Source of the DNA: Kaistella chaponensis
GTDB taxonomy: Bacteria > Bacteroidota > Bacteroidia > Flavobacteriales > Weeksellaceae
DNA length: 64,000 nt
Direction: 5' to 3'
NCBI RefSeq assembly: GCF_900156725.1
Contig: NZ_FTOI01000004.1
Span: 186,001 to 250,000 of the forward strand
A program made the position numbers and the translations under genes. Below the pieces are notes generated by a model. The model worked only from the letters and a program-made list of their open reading frames with translations. It searched no databases and was not told the origin of the DNA. This document shows, in pieces, positions 25,614 to 35,330 of the stretch; the stretch's first letter is position 1, and each line of letters opens with the position of its first letter.

Positions 25614-27839
25614 ATGAATTTCAAAATCTTCAAACCGGTGTTTGCTTTTGCGATGGCCGTTTCTGTGCATTTTTCTGCACAAACCGAGGCGCCAAAGTAC
25701 AGTTACACCGAAGCTTTCAAGCCGTTTTTTTATAAAAATAATGGAACGGAAACCCGCTCCGCAAGTGGACAACCTGGTCATCATTATTGGCAAAACAGTG
25801 CAGATTATGTCTTGAATGCCACGTTGAACGATGGTAAAAATGAAATTTCCGGCTCTGCAGAAATTACCTACACCAATAATAGTTTTGATGATTTGGGCTT
25901 TCTGTGGCTTCAATTGGATCAAAATTTATTTAAAAAAGATTCCCGTGGAAATGCGGTAATCCCATTGGGTGGAAGTAGAAATGGCGCGAAAGGTCAGGCG
26001 TTTGATGGAGGTTATACCATCAAATCAATAGAAATTATTTCCGCCAACGGAAAAAACCTGAAAACCACCCCGAAATATACCATTACGGACACCAGAATGC
26101 AGATCGATCTTCCACAGGAATTAAAATCGAAAGGTGGTGTAATTAAATTCGTAGTGAATTATTCATTCGTTTCCCCCAATTATGGATCAGACAGAATGGG
26201 AGTAGAACCGACGAAAAACGGTAAAATCTTCACCATGGCGCAGTGGTTTCCTAGAATGTGCGTGTATGATGACATCATGGGTTGGAACACTTTGCCCTAC
26301 TTAGGAGCAGGTGAATTTTTCTTAGAATATGGAAATATTACTGCGAACTTAACCGTTCCTGCGAATCAATATGTGGTGGCTTCCGGAGAATTATTGAATC
26401 CGAAAGACGTTTACACCAATGATCAAATTAAAAAATGGGAGGCTGCAAAAAACAGTGATAAAACGGTAATCATCCGTTCTGCAGCAGAAGCAAATGCGGG
26501 TGAAAAAACTTCTTCCGCAACAAAAACGTGGAAATTTAAGATTGAAAACACCCGTGATTTTGCGTGGGCTTCGTCTTCTGCATTTATCTTGGATGCTGCG
26601 AAAATTAACTTACCGAGTGGTAAAAAATCCTTGGCTATTTCTGCCTATCCCGTAGAAAGTGACGGAAATGCTGCGTGGGGAAGATCCACGGAATATACCA
26701 AATCGTCCATCGAAAATTATTCGAAAAGATGGTTTGAATATACCTATCCAACTGCGGTAAACGTAGCCGGAAACGAAGGTGGAATGGAGTATCCCGGTAT
26801 TGTTTTCTGTCACATGAATTCCAAAGGCGCAGATTTGTGGGGAGTTACCGATCACGAATTTGGACACAATTGGTTTCCGATGATCGTTGGTTCCAATGAA
26901 AGAATGTTTGCTTGGATGGATGAAGGGTTCAATACCTTTATCAATTCTATTTCCGAAAAAGATTTTAATAAAGGAGAATATTACGTACCAAAATCACTTC
27001 AACAGATGTCTTTTGCTTTTAACAGTGATCAAATGGAGCCTGTTGTAACCGCTCCGGATAATTTGAAGGAAAGAAATTTAGGATTTCTGGCTTATTACAA
27101 ACCGGGAGCTGGCTTACAGATGCTGCGTGATAATATTTTAGGTGAGGAGCGTTTTGATAAAGCGTTTCGGGAATATATTAAGCGATGGGCTTTCAAACAT
27201 CCAACTCCGGAAGATTTTTTCCACAGCATGGAAAATGTTGCAGGTGAAGATCTAAGCTGGTTTTGGAGAGGATGGTTTATAAACAAGTGGAAAATCGATC
27301 AGGCTGTAAAAGGAGTTACCTATAAAAATGGAGATTTTACCAAAGGAGCCATTATCAAGGTAGAAAATATCGGACAATTACCAATGCCTGTCAATATGGA
27401 CATTAAGTTCAAAGACGGAACCACAGAAAATGTTCAGCTTCCGGTAGAAATCTGGAAAAGAAATTCTGAATGGTCGTTTGAAGTTCCTACTAAAAAGGAG
27501 ATCGTTTCTGTTCAATTGGATCCAAAAGGAACGTTACCGGATGCAAATGTTTCCGATAATACTTTTAAAATGACAGGAACTACAGTTGCAGAAAAGATCG
27601 ATCTGAAAGAATTTACCGGGAATTTCTCGAGCAAACAGATTCCTTTAAAAGTCACCACTACGGTAGAAAATGATCAGTTAATGTTGCAAGCAACTGGACA
27701 ACCGAAAATTCCTTTAGCTTACGAAGGAGAGGGTAAATTTGGTTTCGAAATGGCAGGACTGGAGTTCCAGTTTACGAAAGACCGAAAGGGCTTTACCTTG
27801 AATCAAGGCGGTAAAAAATTTGAGTTTACAAAAGATTAA
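25614..27839 (+). CDS. Secreted M1 family metallopeptidase
   Basis: Exported gluzincin of 741 residues with a signal peptide ending about HFSAQ. The zinc motif HEFGHNW (near residue 414) is followed after the usual gap by the third ligand in WMDEGFNTF. The exopeptidase motif is seen as NEGGMEYPG (the GxMEN-like loop, here GGMEY). The N-terminal beta domain (about 60-260) precedes the catalytic domain. It probably trims peptides as an aminopeptidase in the periplasm or at the surface. It stands alone with its own terminator. Confidence 0.9.
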   Translation: MNFKIFKPVFAFAMAVSVHFSAQTEAPKYSYTEAFKPFFYKNNGTETRSASGQPGHHYWQNSADYVLNATLNDGKNEISGSAEITYTNNSFDDLGFLWLQLDQNLFKKDSRGNAVIPLGGSRNGAKGQAFDGGYTIKSIEIISANGKNLKTTPKYTITDTRMQIDLPQELKSKGGVIKFVVNYSFVSPNYGSDRMGVEPTKNGKIFTMAQWFPRMCVYDDIMGWNTLPYLGAGEFFLEYGNITANLTVPANQYVVASGELLNPKDVYTNDQIKKWEAAKNSDKTVIIRSAAEANAGEKTSSATKTWKFKIENTRDFAWASSSAFILDAAKINLPSGKKSLAISAYPVESDGNAAWGRSTEYTKSSIENYSKRWFEYTYPTAVNVAGNEGGMEYPGIVFCHMNSKGADLWGVTDHEFGHNWFPMIVGSNERMFAWMDEGFNTFINSISEKDFNKGEYYVPKSLQQMSFAFNSDQMEPVVTAPDNLKERNLGFLAYYKPGAGLQMLRDNILGEERFDKAFREYIKRWAFKHPTPEDFFHSMENVAGEDLSWFWRGWFINKWKIDQAVKGVTYKNGDFTKGAIIKVENIGQLPMPVNMDIKFKDGTTENVQLPVEIWKRNSEWSFEVPTKKEIVSVQLDPKGTLPDANVSDNTFKMTGTTVAEKIDLKEFTGNFSSKQIPLKVTTTVENDQLMLQATGQPKIPLAYEGEGKFGFEMAGLEFQFTKDRKGFTLNQGGKKFEFTKD

Positions 27840-27863
27840 AAAAAAGACTACACGATTATATCG

Positions 27864-27899
27864 AAAACTCCTTCATTCATTTTGAGGGAGTTTTTTTTT
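27864..27899 (+). terminator. Terminator after the M1 peptidase
   Basis: AAAACTCCTTCA pairs with TGAGGGAGTTTT (12 bp, one T:G pair) around a 7-base loop, followed by nine T. Confidence 0.88.
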
Positions 27900-28243
27900 C
27901 TACTTTTTTTTCTCAGCGGATGCTGTCATTCTCGAGTTTTATTCCTCATTTTTAGTGTATTGAGAAGCAAAGCCGAATAGAGCATGTTAAATATTTCTTG
28001 TTCAGAAAACCGATTTCTTAGTTAATTTGTAAACCTTTATATCCCTAAAACACTTTAAATAATCCATAATATAGCTCCTAATCTATTAGATAGAGACTAT
28101 ATCATTTTCCGCTTTTACCTTAAAATTCATTTTAATTCCAAATTTTAAGGTTTTTAAATTATAGACTATTTATGGTTGTTCGTATGCAGTTGTAGAATTT
28201 GTGTAATCATTATTTGTAATATTACGATTAAATAGATACAATT
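27900..28243. other. Intergenic region before doxX
   Basis: I see no gene here. A short remnant, TGCTGTCATTCTCGAG (about 27919), resembles the start of the palindromic repeat arm. Near the doxX start, TATAGA (28160), CGTATG (28181, 21 bp further) and TGTAGA (28191) weakly resemble the GTAGA half-sites found upstream of lytS1 and susC. Confidence 0.4.
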
Positions 28244-28645
28244 ATGAAAAATTCATTCTTTTTGCGGTTTGCAGTTGCTGTAATTTTAGGCTTTCATTCG
28301 ATTCCCTCTTTTTTCACGATGGATGTCATTCAATTTGGGCAGAATTATTTGGGTAATCAGGGTTTTGGAATCATGGGAGTTCCTTTTGCGATAATAATTA
28401 AAGTGATTCATCTTGTGGCAATTTTTGCGCTACTATTTAATAAATTTATCGTTCCAATTTCGGTTTTGAATATCATAATTTTAGTTGCAGGAATTATTAT
28501 GATCCATTGGCAAGAGGGTTGGTATGTAGTGGGAGGAGGAAGAAATGGAATGGAGTTTAATTTTTTACTTATTTTTTGTTTTCTGACGTTCATTTTTCCA
28601 GACGGAATTAGTCTTCGGAAAAAAGAGGAGTTACCTATTTCGTAG
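28244..28645 (+). CDS. DoxX family membrane protein
   Basis: 133 residues with four membrane segments. The family signature includes the helix FAVAVILGFHSIPSFF and GVPFAIIIKVIHLVAIFALL. The DoxX family covers small membrane proteins of varied and mostly unknown role. The last codons overlap a candidate LytTR half-site (28641-28647) in front of the histidine kinase gene. Confidence 0.8.
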   Translation: MKNSFFLRFAVAVILGFHSIPSFFTMDVIQFGQNYLGNQGFGIMGVPFAIIIKVIHLVAIFALLFNKFIVPISVLNIIILVAGIIMIHWQEGWYVVGGGRNGMEFNFLLIFCFLTFIFPDGISLRKKEELPIS

Positions 28646-28668
28646 ACTTTTAATTGTAGTTCGTAGAT
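28641..28668 (+). promoter_or_regulatory. Candidate LytTR operator upstream of lytS1
   Basis: The direct repeats CGTAGAC (28641-28647) and CGTAGAT (28662-28668) have starts 21 bp apart, two helical turns. LytTR-domain regulators typically bind two direct half-sites at this spacing. The left half-site overlaps the doxX stop codon. The same repeat occurs upstream of susC. Confidence 0.6.
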
Positions 28669-28709
28669 ATATCATAACTTTATAGTTATAAATTATAGAG
28701 TTTTGCCCT

Positions 28710-29753
28710 ATGAAAGACAAGATACTTTACCATCTCATTTTCTGGGTTTTATATACCTTGTTAGAAATTTATTTAGATTTTGCGTGGTTAAAGTACCAGT
28801 TTCCAAAGATTTCGGATCTTCAGAGATTTTGGTACGCTATGAACGGTGAACTGGGCTATTTAGTGGTTAAGATACCCGTTGTTTATATCTGTCTTTATTT
28901 CGTGGATCACCCCTCGCATTACTTTAATTTTTTTATAAAGAAATTTGTTGCGGTACTTTTTGTTATATTATGTGGTGTTATGCTACATAGGATTTATGTG
29001 CATGATATTATTTACCCATTTATCTATAACCAGGTTGAAGGAGAAGCACGATTTGTCTCTATCGGTCTTTTTAACGGGTTTATGGATCTGCTTTTCGTTA
29101 TTGCACTCGCTTTTGGAGCGGAAAAATCCTTGCAAAAAATCGAAATTAAAAATCAACTTAGCGAAATTACCAATCAAAAGCTCGACGCCGAACTTCGTCT
29201 CCTTAAAACGCAGATTAACCCCCATTTTTTATTTAATACGTTAAATAATATTTATGGTTTGTCGCTTATTAAGTCTGATCAGACTTCTGAAATCATTCTG
29301 AAGCTTGCTAAGATCATGCGTTATAATATTTTTGATTCTGCAAAAAATGAAGTTCCTATTGATAAGGAAATTGAGAACATTCAAGATTTCATCGATATCC
29401 ATAAAATTAGACATCACTCATTGACTGTAGAATTTTCTCATGAAGTAGATAATAAATTACAGGGTATTTCACCCTTGATCTTGCTCCATTTTGTGGAAAA
29501 CGCTTTCAAGCACGGAGTTTCCGAAAGTAGATTTGATTCCTTTATTAAAATTTATCTTTCGGTTCAAAATAACATTTTATTCTATTCTGTTTTAAATTCT
29601 AAAGAGGAGAATCCAAATAAAGAATCAACCAAGATCGGATTGAAGAATATTAAAAGACAATTAGAGCTACTTTATCCAAACCATAATCTCCAAATACATG
29701 AAAATGAGAAATTTTTTGAAATAAAACTTAAAATCTGTTTTAATAATAAATAA
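28710..29753 (+). CDS. LytS-type sensor histidine kinase 1
   Basis: Inner-membrane kinase of 347 residues with four hydrophobic segments in the first 140 residues. A linker helix follows, then the His_kinase domain with phosphoacceptor His in LKTQINPHFLFNTLNN (near residue 171). The ATPase part has FVENAFKHG (N-box) and a shortened G-box, KIGLKNIKRQLELLY. There is no obvious extracellular sensor domain. Its partner LytTR regulator starts 2 bp after its stop, and the pair directly precedes susC/susD, so it probably controls that uptake system. Confidence 0.88.
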   Translation: MKDKILYHLIFWVLYTLLEIYLDFAWLKYQFPKISDLQRFWYAMNGELGYLVVKIPVVYICLYFVDHPSHYFNFFIKKFVAVLFVILCGVMLHRIYVHDIIYPFIYNQVEGEARFVSIGLFNGFMDLLFVIALAFGAEKSLQKIEIKNQLSEITNQKLDAELRLLKTQINPHFLFNTLNNIYGLSLIKSDQTSEIILKLAKIMRYNIFDSAKNEVPIDKEIENIQDFIDIHKIRHHSLTVEFSHEVDNKLQGISPLILLHFVENAFKHGVSESRFDSFIKIYLSVQNNILFYSVLNSKEENPNKESTKIGLKNIKRQLELLYPNHNLQIHENEKFFEIKLKICFNNK

Positions 29754-29755
29754 TT

Positions 29756-30451
29756 ATGAGAGATCAAAAATTTAAATGTATCATCGTAGAAGATGAGCCT
29801 ATTGCATCGGGGATTATAGAAAATTTTTTATTAAGAAATCATGATTTCCAAATAATTGGAAAATGCTCAGATGCAGTTTATGCAAGTAATTTATTGTCTA
29901 CACAAGACGTCGATTTAATGTTTCTCGATTTGAATCTGCCTGTGATAAAAGGTTTTGACTTTCTAAAAAGAATAAAAAATCCGCCCTCTGTTATTGTAAC
30001 AACTGCATACCATGAATATGCTTCAGAAGGTTACAATCTCAATATCATCGATTACCTCTTAAAGCCCATCGCTTATGATCGATTTCTAGAATCTTTGAAT
30101 AAATTTAGATATGCACGTAATGCAAAAGAAGTTTTTTCTGAGATGGAAAATCGTGATTACCTTTTTGTCAATTTTCAAAGGAAGAAGACCAAGATCTTTT
30201 TAGATGATATTTTTTACATTGAAAGTCTTCGGGAATATGTAAAGATTCACACCAAGGTTGGCGTGTATGATGTTAAAATACCTCTCAGCAGAATCGGTGA
30301 GCAACTTGATAAGACCCGATTTCAGAGAATACACAAATCCTACATCATCGCTAATAACAAGATCGAAGCATTTTGTGCAGCAAATATTATTGTTAATGGT
30401 AAAAAATTACCAATTGGTAAGACTTATAAAGAGTTGGTAAACATTGTCTAG
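29756..30451 (+). CDS. LytTR response regulator 1
   Basis: 231-residue regulator. The receiver domain (1-120) has the acidic pair EDEP, the phospho-acceptor Asp in VDLMFLDLNLP, Thr in VIVTTAYHEYA and the Lys in YLLKPI. The C-terminal LytTR DNA-binding domain (about 130-231) has DIFYIESLREYVKIHT and FQRIHKSYIIAN. It forms a two-component pair with the preceding kinase. The downstream promoter region carries 21-bp spaced GTAGAT repeats that are likely its targets. Confidence 0.9.
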   Translation: MRDQKFKCIIVEDEPIASGIIENFLLRNHDFQIIGKCSDAVYASNLLSTQDVDLMFLDLNLPVIKGFDFLKRIKNPPSVIVTTAYHEYASEGYNLNIIDYLLKPIAYDRFLESLNKFRYARNAKEVFSEMENRDYLFVNFQRKKTKIFLDDIFYIESLREYVKIHTKVGVYDVKIPLSRIGEQLDKTRFQRIHKSYIIANNKIEAFCAANIIVNGKKLPIGKTYKELVNIV

Positions 30452-30483
30452 AATACCCTTTTTGAATATTATAGAGTTTCATT

Positions 30484-30518
30484 CGTAGATAATATTTAAG
30501 CTTATGTAGATAATATTT
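30484..30518 (+). promoter_or_regulatory. Candidate LytTR operator upstream of susC
   Basis: The direct repeats GTAGATAATATTT start at 30485 and 30506, identical over 13 bases and 21 bp apart, about 60-95 bp before the susC start. The half-site core GTAGA is the same as upstream of lytS1. Confidence 0.65.
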
Positions 30519-30577
30519 CATCGTGTGTTTGCAAATATTGATTTTTGATAAGAATTCTTTAACAAAAATCAATAATA

Positions 30578-33500
30578 ATGAAAAATCAGTTCAAACTCTT
30601 AACCGCAAGTGCTGTGTTTTTTTTGGCACCAGAATTATTTTTGGGGCAACAATTAAAATCTGATACTGTAAAAACGCAGGATATTGAAGGAGTTGTGGTC
30701 ACAGCTCTTGGTATCAAAAGAGAAAAAAGATCTTTGGGTTATTCTACCCAAGAAGTGAAAGGGGAAGAAATAACAAAAAATCCAACGACCAATTTTCTGA
30801 ACAATCTCTCTGGAAAAGTTGCAGGCCTGGAAATTAAGCAATCAACTAATTTTGGTGGTTCTATCAATGCGGTATCGCGCGGTTTTAAATCTATTTTAGG
30901 CGATAATCAAGCTCTTTTTGTGGTAGACGGCGTTCCAATTATTAATCGAAATATTAATACAAACGCGCAGCAAAACGCAGGTACAGGTTTTGACTATGGA
31001 AGTCCTGTTTCGGACATTAATCCAAATGATATTGAGACAGTAAACGTATTAAAAGGTGCTGCTGCAACCGCTTTATATGGATCCAGGGCACAAAATGGTG
31101 CCATTATTATTACCACTAAAAAAGGGAAGAAAAATCAAGCGGGGATAGGAATTGAGTTTTCCAGCTCGGTCACTGTATCCGTAGTAGATAAGGAAACCTT
31201 CCCAGAATATCAAAAAGAATATGGACAAGGATATTTAGGAAATGTCTTTGGCACCTATCAAGGAGCTCCGCGAGCAATATTTGGACATGATGCATCGTAT
31301 GGAGCACCTTATGATCCCAATCTTCTGGTGTGGCAATATGATGCATTTATTCCAGGTGCAGCCAATTTTGGTAAAAAAGCGCCTTGGGTTATGGCTAAAA
31401 ATGGACCTATCAGTTTCTTTGAAAAAGGGTTCAATACCGTTAATAATGTAGCGTTCAGTGGCGGCAGTGATAGAGCAACTTTCAGACTAAGTTATGGGAA
31501 TACAAATGCGACAGACATTATGCCCAATGCTTCGTTGATCAAAAATAATTTTGGAGGAAATGCCTCTTATAAACTAAGCGAAAAGTTAACCGCTAATATT
31601 TTCGCCAATTATATCACGCAAGATACTAAAGGAAGAAATTCCACCGGTTATGGTGATAATATCATGAGTAATTTTCGGCAGTGGTGGGCTACGAATGTGG
31701 ACCTTAAAGATCAAAAATATCTTTATCAAAATTTTAAAAAGAATTACACCTGGAATATTAAAAGCGTTACGAATTTAGCTCCTCAATATTGGGACAATCC
31801 CTATTTTCAGCGGTATGAAAATTATCAGACGGACAGTAGAGACCGCTTCGCAGGGAACTTCAGTCTTAATTATGATGTTTCAAAGAACTTTAATATTCTC
31901 GCGAGAACAGGGATTGACACGTACAATATGACGCTGGAAGAAAGACGAGCGACCGGTTCCGTACCCGCTAATTTTAGTTTTAATACAGTAGAACAACCTT
32001 CGGGATATGCTTTGACCAATCTAAAATTTACTGAAACAAACTACGACTTAATTGCCACTTATAAGAAAAACTTTGACAATGATTTCAGTTTGCAAATGTT
32101 ATTGGGTGGAAACATCAATGTTCAGAATAATTATTCCGTTTCGCAGACAACTTCCGGAGGTTTGTATATTCCCGGACTCTACACGATTTCCAACTCTGTA
32201 TCTGCACCTGCAAGACCATTGATATCCGATACTTCAAAATATATCTACGGTGCATTTACTCAAGCTTCCTTGGGTTATAAAAATACTTACTATTTAGAAG
32301 GTACTTTCCGTAGAGATCAGTCATCTTCTTTACCTTCGGATAAATCAGTGTACTACTATCCATCTTTATCAGGAAGTGTGGTGGTCTCCAATTTAATTAA
32401 ACAAGACTGGTTAAGTTTTGCAAAATTAAGAGGAGCTTATGCAGAAGTTGGTTCAGATACTGCCGCTGATCAATTAAGAAACAGATACAATGTTCAGACT
32501 GCATTTGGAAATATTCCGGTATATTCTTACAGTACGACTTTGCGAAATGCGGAACTCCTTCCTCAAAAATTAAAAAATATAGAAGTTGGTGCTGAAGCGC
32601 AATTTTTTAAGAACCGATTTGGTTTTGACGTATCCTGGTTTAGGAACATCGCTTTTGATCAGATTTTGCCACTACCAATTTCTCTCGCAAACGGGTCAGG
32701 TGCAAAAGTTCAAAATACGGGTGAACTCACCACAAAAGGTTTTGAAGTATCGATCAACGTTACTCCGATAAGAACCGAAAATTTCAGCTGGAATCTCGCA
32801 CTTAACTGGTCAAATCCTAATACAAAAGTCACAGCCTTGAGAGAAGGAATTGAGAATATTAATATAGGAGCATTTCAGGGAGGAATAAGTGTAAATGCAC
32901 CATTAAACGGAGATTATGGAACGTTGTGGGGTGCAGATTTTGTTTATGACAGCAGTGGAAACAAAGTCGTTGGCGAAAATGGATCTTATCTAAGTACTAC
33001 CGACAATAACAATAATCTAGGAAGTTTTCAGGCAAAATATTTTGCAGGACTTACCAACTCCTTTACCTATAAAAATCTTAGTTTTTCCTTTTTAATTGAT
33101 ATGAAGCAAGGAGGAAGTATTTTTTCTTTGGATCAATATTATGGTTATGGAACCGGATTATATCCAGACTCAGTGGGAATTAATGATTTAGGTAATCCAA
33201 TCAGAAATACGCTCGCAAATGGAGGTGGAATTATTTTACCTGGAGTTATGGTAGATCCGAACAACCCAAACAACTACATTCCAAACACCATACGTTTAGA
33301 CAAATCTCAATCAAGTCAGGTTTTAGAAACAGATTTTCCTACTGCTGCTTACGTCTACGATGCAAGTTTTGTGAAACTTAGAGAGGTAGCCATCAGTTAT
33401 AAATTTGATGAAAAATTCTTTCAAAATGGATTTATCAAAGGTTTATCAGTTGGATTTGCAGGCAGCAATTTATGGATTATTCATAAAAATTTACCCTTTG

Positions 33501-33604
33501 CAGATCCAGAAGCTGGGCTTTCTTCTGGTAACATTCAAGGATACCAATCTGGACCGTTGCCCTCCACTAAAAACTTTTCCTTTAATCTAAAAGCTAATTT
33601 TTAA
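30578..33604 (+). CDS. SusC/RagA-type TonB-linked outer membrane protein
   Basis: 1008-residue outer-membrane transporter. After the signal peptide (ending about LFLGQ) the plug starts almost at once: IEGVVVTALGIKREKRSLGY, then DNQALFVVDGVPI and the plug end ALYGSRAQNGAIIITTK. A 22-strand barrel fills the rest. The N-terminal carboxypeptidase-D-like domain (about 80 residues) seen in most SusC proteins is absent; the protein goes straight to the TonB-box/plug region. With the SusD gene 10 bp downstream it forms the pedal-bin pair that imports oligomers. Confidence 0.92.
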   Translation: MKNQFKLLTASAVFFLAPELFLGQQLKSDTVKTQDIEGVVVTALGIKREKRSLGYSTQEVKGEEITKNPTTNFLNNLSGKVAGLEIKQSTNFGGSINAVSRGFKSILGDNQALFVVDGVPIINRNINTNAQQNAGTGFDYGSPVSDINPNDIETVNVLKGAAATALYGSRAQNGAIIITTKKGKKNQAGIGIEFSSSVTVSVVDKETFPEYQKEYGQGYLGNVFGTYQGAPRAIFGHDASYGAPYDPNLLVWQYDAFIPGAANFGKKAPWVMAKNGPISFFEKGFNTVNNVAFSGGSDRATFRLSYGNTNATDIMPNASLIKNNFGGNASYKLSEKLTANIFANYITQDTKGRNSTGYGDNIMSNFRQWWATNVDLKDQKYLYQNFKKNYTWNIKSVTNLAPQYWDNPYFQRYENYQTDSRDRFAGNFSLNYDVSKNFNILARTGIDTYNMTLEERRATGSVPANFSFNTVEQPSGYALTNLKFTETNYDLIATYKKNFDNDFSLQMLLGGNINVQNNYSVSQTTSGGLYIPGLYTISNSVSAPARPLISDTSKYIYGAFTQASLGYKNTYYLEGTFRRDQSSSLPSDKSVYYYPSLSGSVVVSNLIKQDWLSFAKLRGAYAEVGSDTAADQLRNRYNVQTAFGNIPVYSYSTTLRNAELLPQKLKNIEVGAEAQFFKNRFGFDVSWFRNIAFDQILPLPISLANGSGAKVQNTGELTTKGFEVSINVTPIRTENFSWNLALNWSNPNTKVTALREGIENINIGAFQGGISVNAPLNGDYGTLWGADFVYDSSGNKVVGENGSYLSTTDNNNNLGSFQAKYFAGLTNSFTYKNLSFSFLIDMKQGGSIFSLDQYYGYGTGLYPDSVGINDLGNPIRNTLANGGGIILPGVMVDPNNPNNYIPNTIRLDKSQSSQVLETDFPTAAYVYDASFVKLREVAISYKFDEKFFQNGFIKGLSVGFAGSNLWIIHKNLPFADPEAGLSSGNIQGYQSGPLPSTKNFSFNLKANF

Positions 33605-33614
33605 AAGATTTAAT

Positions 33615-35048
33615 ATGAAAAATAGAATAATAACTGCATCGATTTTATTTGTTATGCTATCCTGCACAAGAGATGACGTGAATCTTGATCAACATGCAAC
33701 TTATGAAGCGATTCCTGAATCACTTGTAACCTATGCCGAGAAAGAGCTGAGTGATTATATGAATACCCCTAACGTCAATGAAAATAACTTTCGATTGACT
33801 ATGCAATATTGGCAGGAAGTTACTTACGTAAGTGAAAGCAACTACAACTTCACCAATCGCAATGTTTCAGATAATATATGGGGATTAAATTACATTAATG
33901 TTCTTAACAATCTACAAAAAGCTAAAGATTTAATTAATGTTTATCAACCTGCAGCCTCTGAAATAAGTGGATGGGAAGTGAAGAAAAAAAATCAATTGGC
34001 TATCATAGATATGATGATGGTTTATACTTATCAGAATATGGTCGATCTTTTTGGAAATATACCCTATTCGCAGGCATTAAATAATGCACAATATCAATTG
34101 CCTGCATACGATAATGCCGCAGATATTTATGCGTCTCTGATCACGAGATTAAATTCAGATATTGCCAACATAACTAATGGAGGGAGTTTTGGAAGTGGAG
34201 ATGTGTATTATAAGGGTGATTTATCAAAATGGAAAAAGTTCGGAAATTCGCTCTTACTGAAATTAGGAATATCCTTATCTGATGTAAATCCTACTTTAGC
34301 GAAAACCACCATAACCAGCGCTATTTCTGGAGGTGTTATGACTTCGTTAGATGACAGCTGTAAATTTCAGTATTTAAGTAGTTCACCTAATTATAATCCT
34401 ATATATGAAAATGTCTTTGCTAACAATAGAGACGATTTTTTTGGAGCGAAACCACTTGTAGATTTTTTGAATTCTACTAATGATAATCGAGTTACTAAAT
34501 TCTTTGATGATGTGGATGGTGCGTACATTGGACAGGTCGTGGGACAACCCGGGAATTTTGAAGATTTTTCTGCACCAGGTACTTTCGCTTACACATCTAC
34601 CACACCGGGAAATATTTTGACTTATACCGAAGTAGCTTTTTATCTGGCCGAGGCTGCTGCCAGATTTAATTTGGGTGGTGATCCCAAAACATTGTATGAC
34701 AAAGCGGTTAGCGCCTCGTTTTTGGAATGGGGACTGACAAATGCTCAGGCAGATGATTACTTGACTGCAAATCCTTTTGATGCGGTTAATTGGAAAAAAT
34801 CCATCGGGCAACAAGCCTGGGTAGCGATGTATAATCAGGCGAATGTCTCTTACAATTTTTACAGAAGACTCGATTATCCTGTTTTGGTTGCGCCCTTAAC
34901 CGCGATATCTAATGCAGAGGGAAAGGTGCCTGTAAGATTGCAGTATCCAACATTAGAAGCTTCAACCAACGGAACGAATTATACTAACGCCGGAACGGCA
35001 ATTGGAGGCGATAAATTAACAACTAAATTATTTTGGGATAAATTTTAA
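33615..35048 (+). CDS. SusD/RagB-like substrate-binding lipoprotein (SusD-like_2 type)
   Basis: 477-residue surface lipoprotein with lipobox VMLSCTR. It has the TPR-like helical body seen in SusD proteins (DLFGNIPYSQALN, EVAFYLAEAAARFNLGG). The N-terminal LTMQYWQEVTYVSESNYN pattern fits the SusD-like_2 group. It caps the SusC barrel and binds the substrate outside the cell. The substrate is not evident: no glycoside hydrolase is near, only a secreted PHB-type esterase downstream. Confidence 0.9.
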   Translation: MKNRIITASILFVMLSCTRDDVNLDQHATYEAIPESLVTYAEKELSDYMNTPNVNENNFRLTMQYWQEVTYVSESNYNFTNRNVSDNIWGLNYINVLNNLQKAKDLINVYQPAASEISGWEVKKKNQLAIIDMMMVYTYQNMVDLFGNIPYSQALNNAQYQLPAYDNAADIYASLITRLNSDIANITNGGSFGSGDVYYKGDLSKWKKFGNSLLLKLGISLSDVNPTLAKTTITSAISGGVMTSLDDSCKFQYLSSSPNYNPIYENVFANNRDDFFGAKPLVDFLNSTNDNRVTKFFDDVDGAYIGQVVGQPGNFEDFSAPGTFAYTSTTPGNILTYTEVAFYLAEAAARFNLGGDPKTLYDKAVSASFLEWGLTNAQADDYLTANPFDAVNWKKSIGQQAWVAMYNQANVSYNFYRRLDYPVLVAPLTAISNAEGKVPVRLQYPTLEASTNGTNYTNAGTAIGGDKLTTKLFWDKF

Positions 35049-35118
35049 TTATTAAAAACAAAAATCATAGTTAACTTTATATTAAGTTAAATTTTTTCAA
35101 CAATTTTATGCTTTTTGT

Positions 35119-35147
35119 ACCGCTTTTTATGGAGGCGGTTTTTTTGT
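35119..35147 (+). terminator. Terminator after susC/susD
   Basis: ACCGC(TT) and (AG)GCGGT form a short stem around an AT-rich loop, followed by seven T. Confidence 0.75.
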
Positions 35148-35293
35148 ATAAAAATATATCGTAAATTTTAAATGATAAATATCAAAATAAAAAATTAATC
35201 CATCGCAATAAAAATTATTTTCTTAATTATAAATAAAATTGAGAGCGAATTGCAGATCTCAATTTCCTAAATTTATAGTTATCGATAAAAATT

Positions 35294-35317
35294 TGTAACA
35301 TTTCATCTCCTTGCGTA
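35294..35317 (+). promoter_or_regulatory. Candidate ECF-type promoter before the sigma gene
   Basis: TGTAAC (35294-35299) and CGTA (35314-35317), 14 bases apart, resemble the AAC/CGT pattern of self-regulated ECF promoters. TTATAGTTAT occurs twice close by (35273 and 35318) and once before lytS1 (28680). Confidence 0.3.
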
Positions 35318-35330
35318 TTATAGTTATAGA

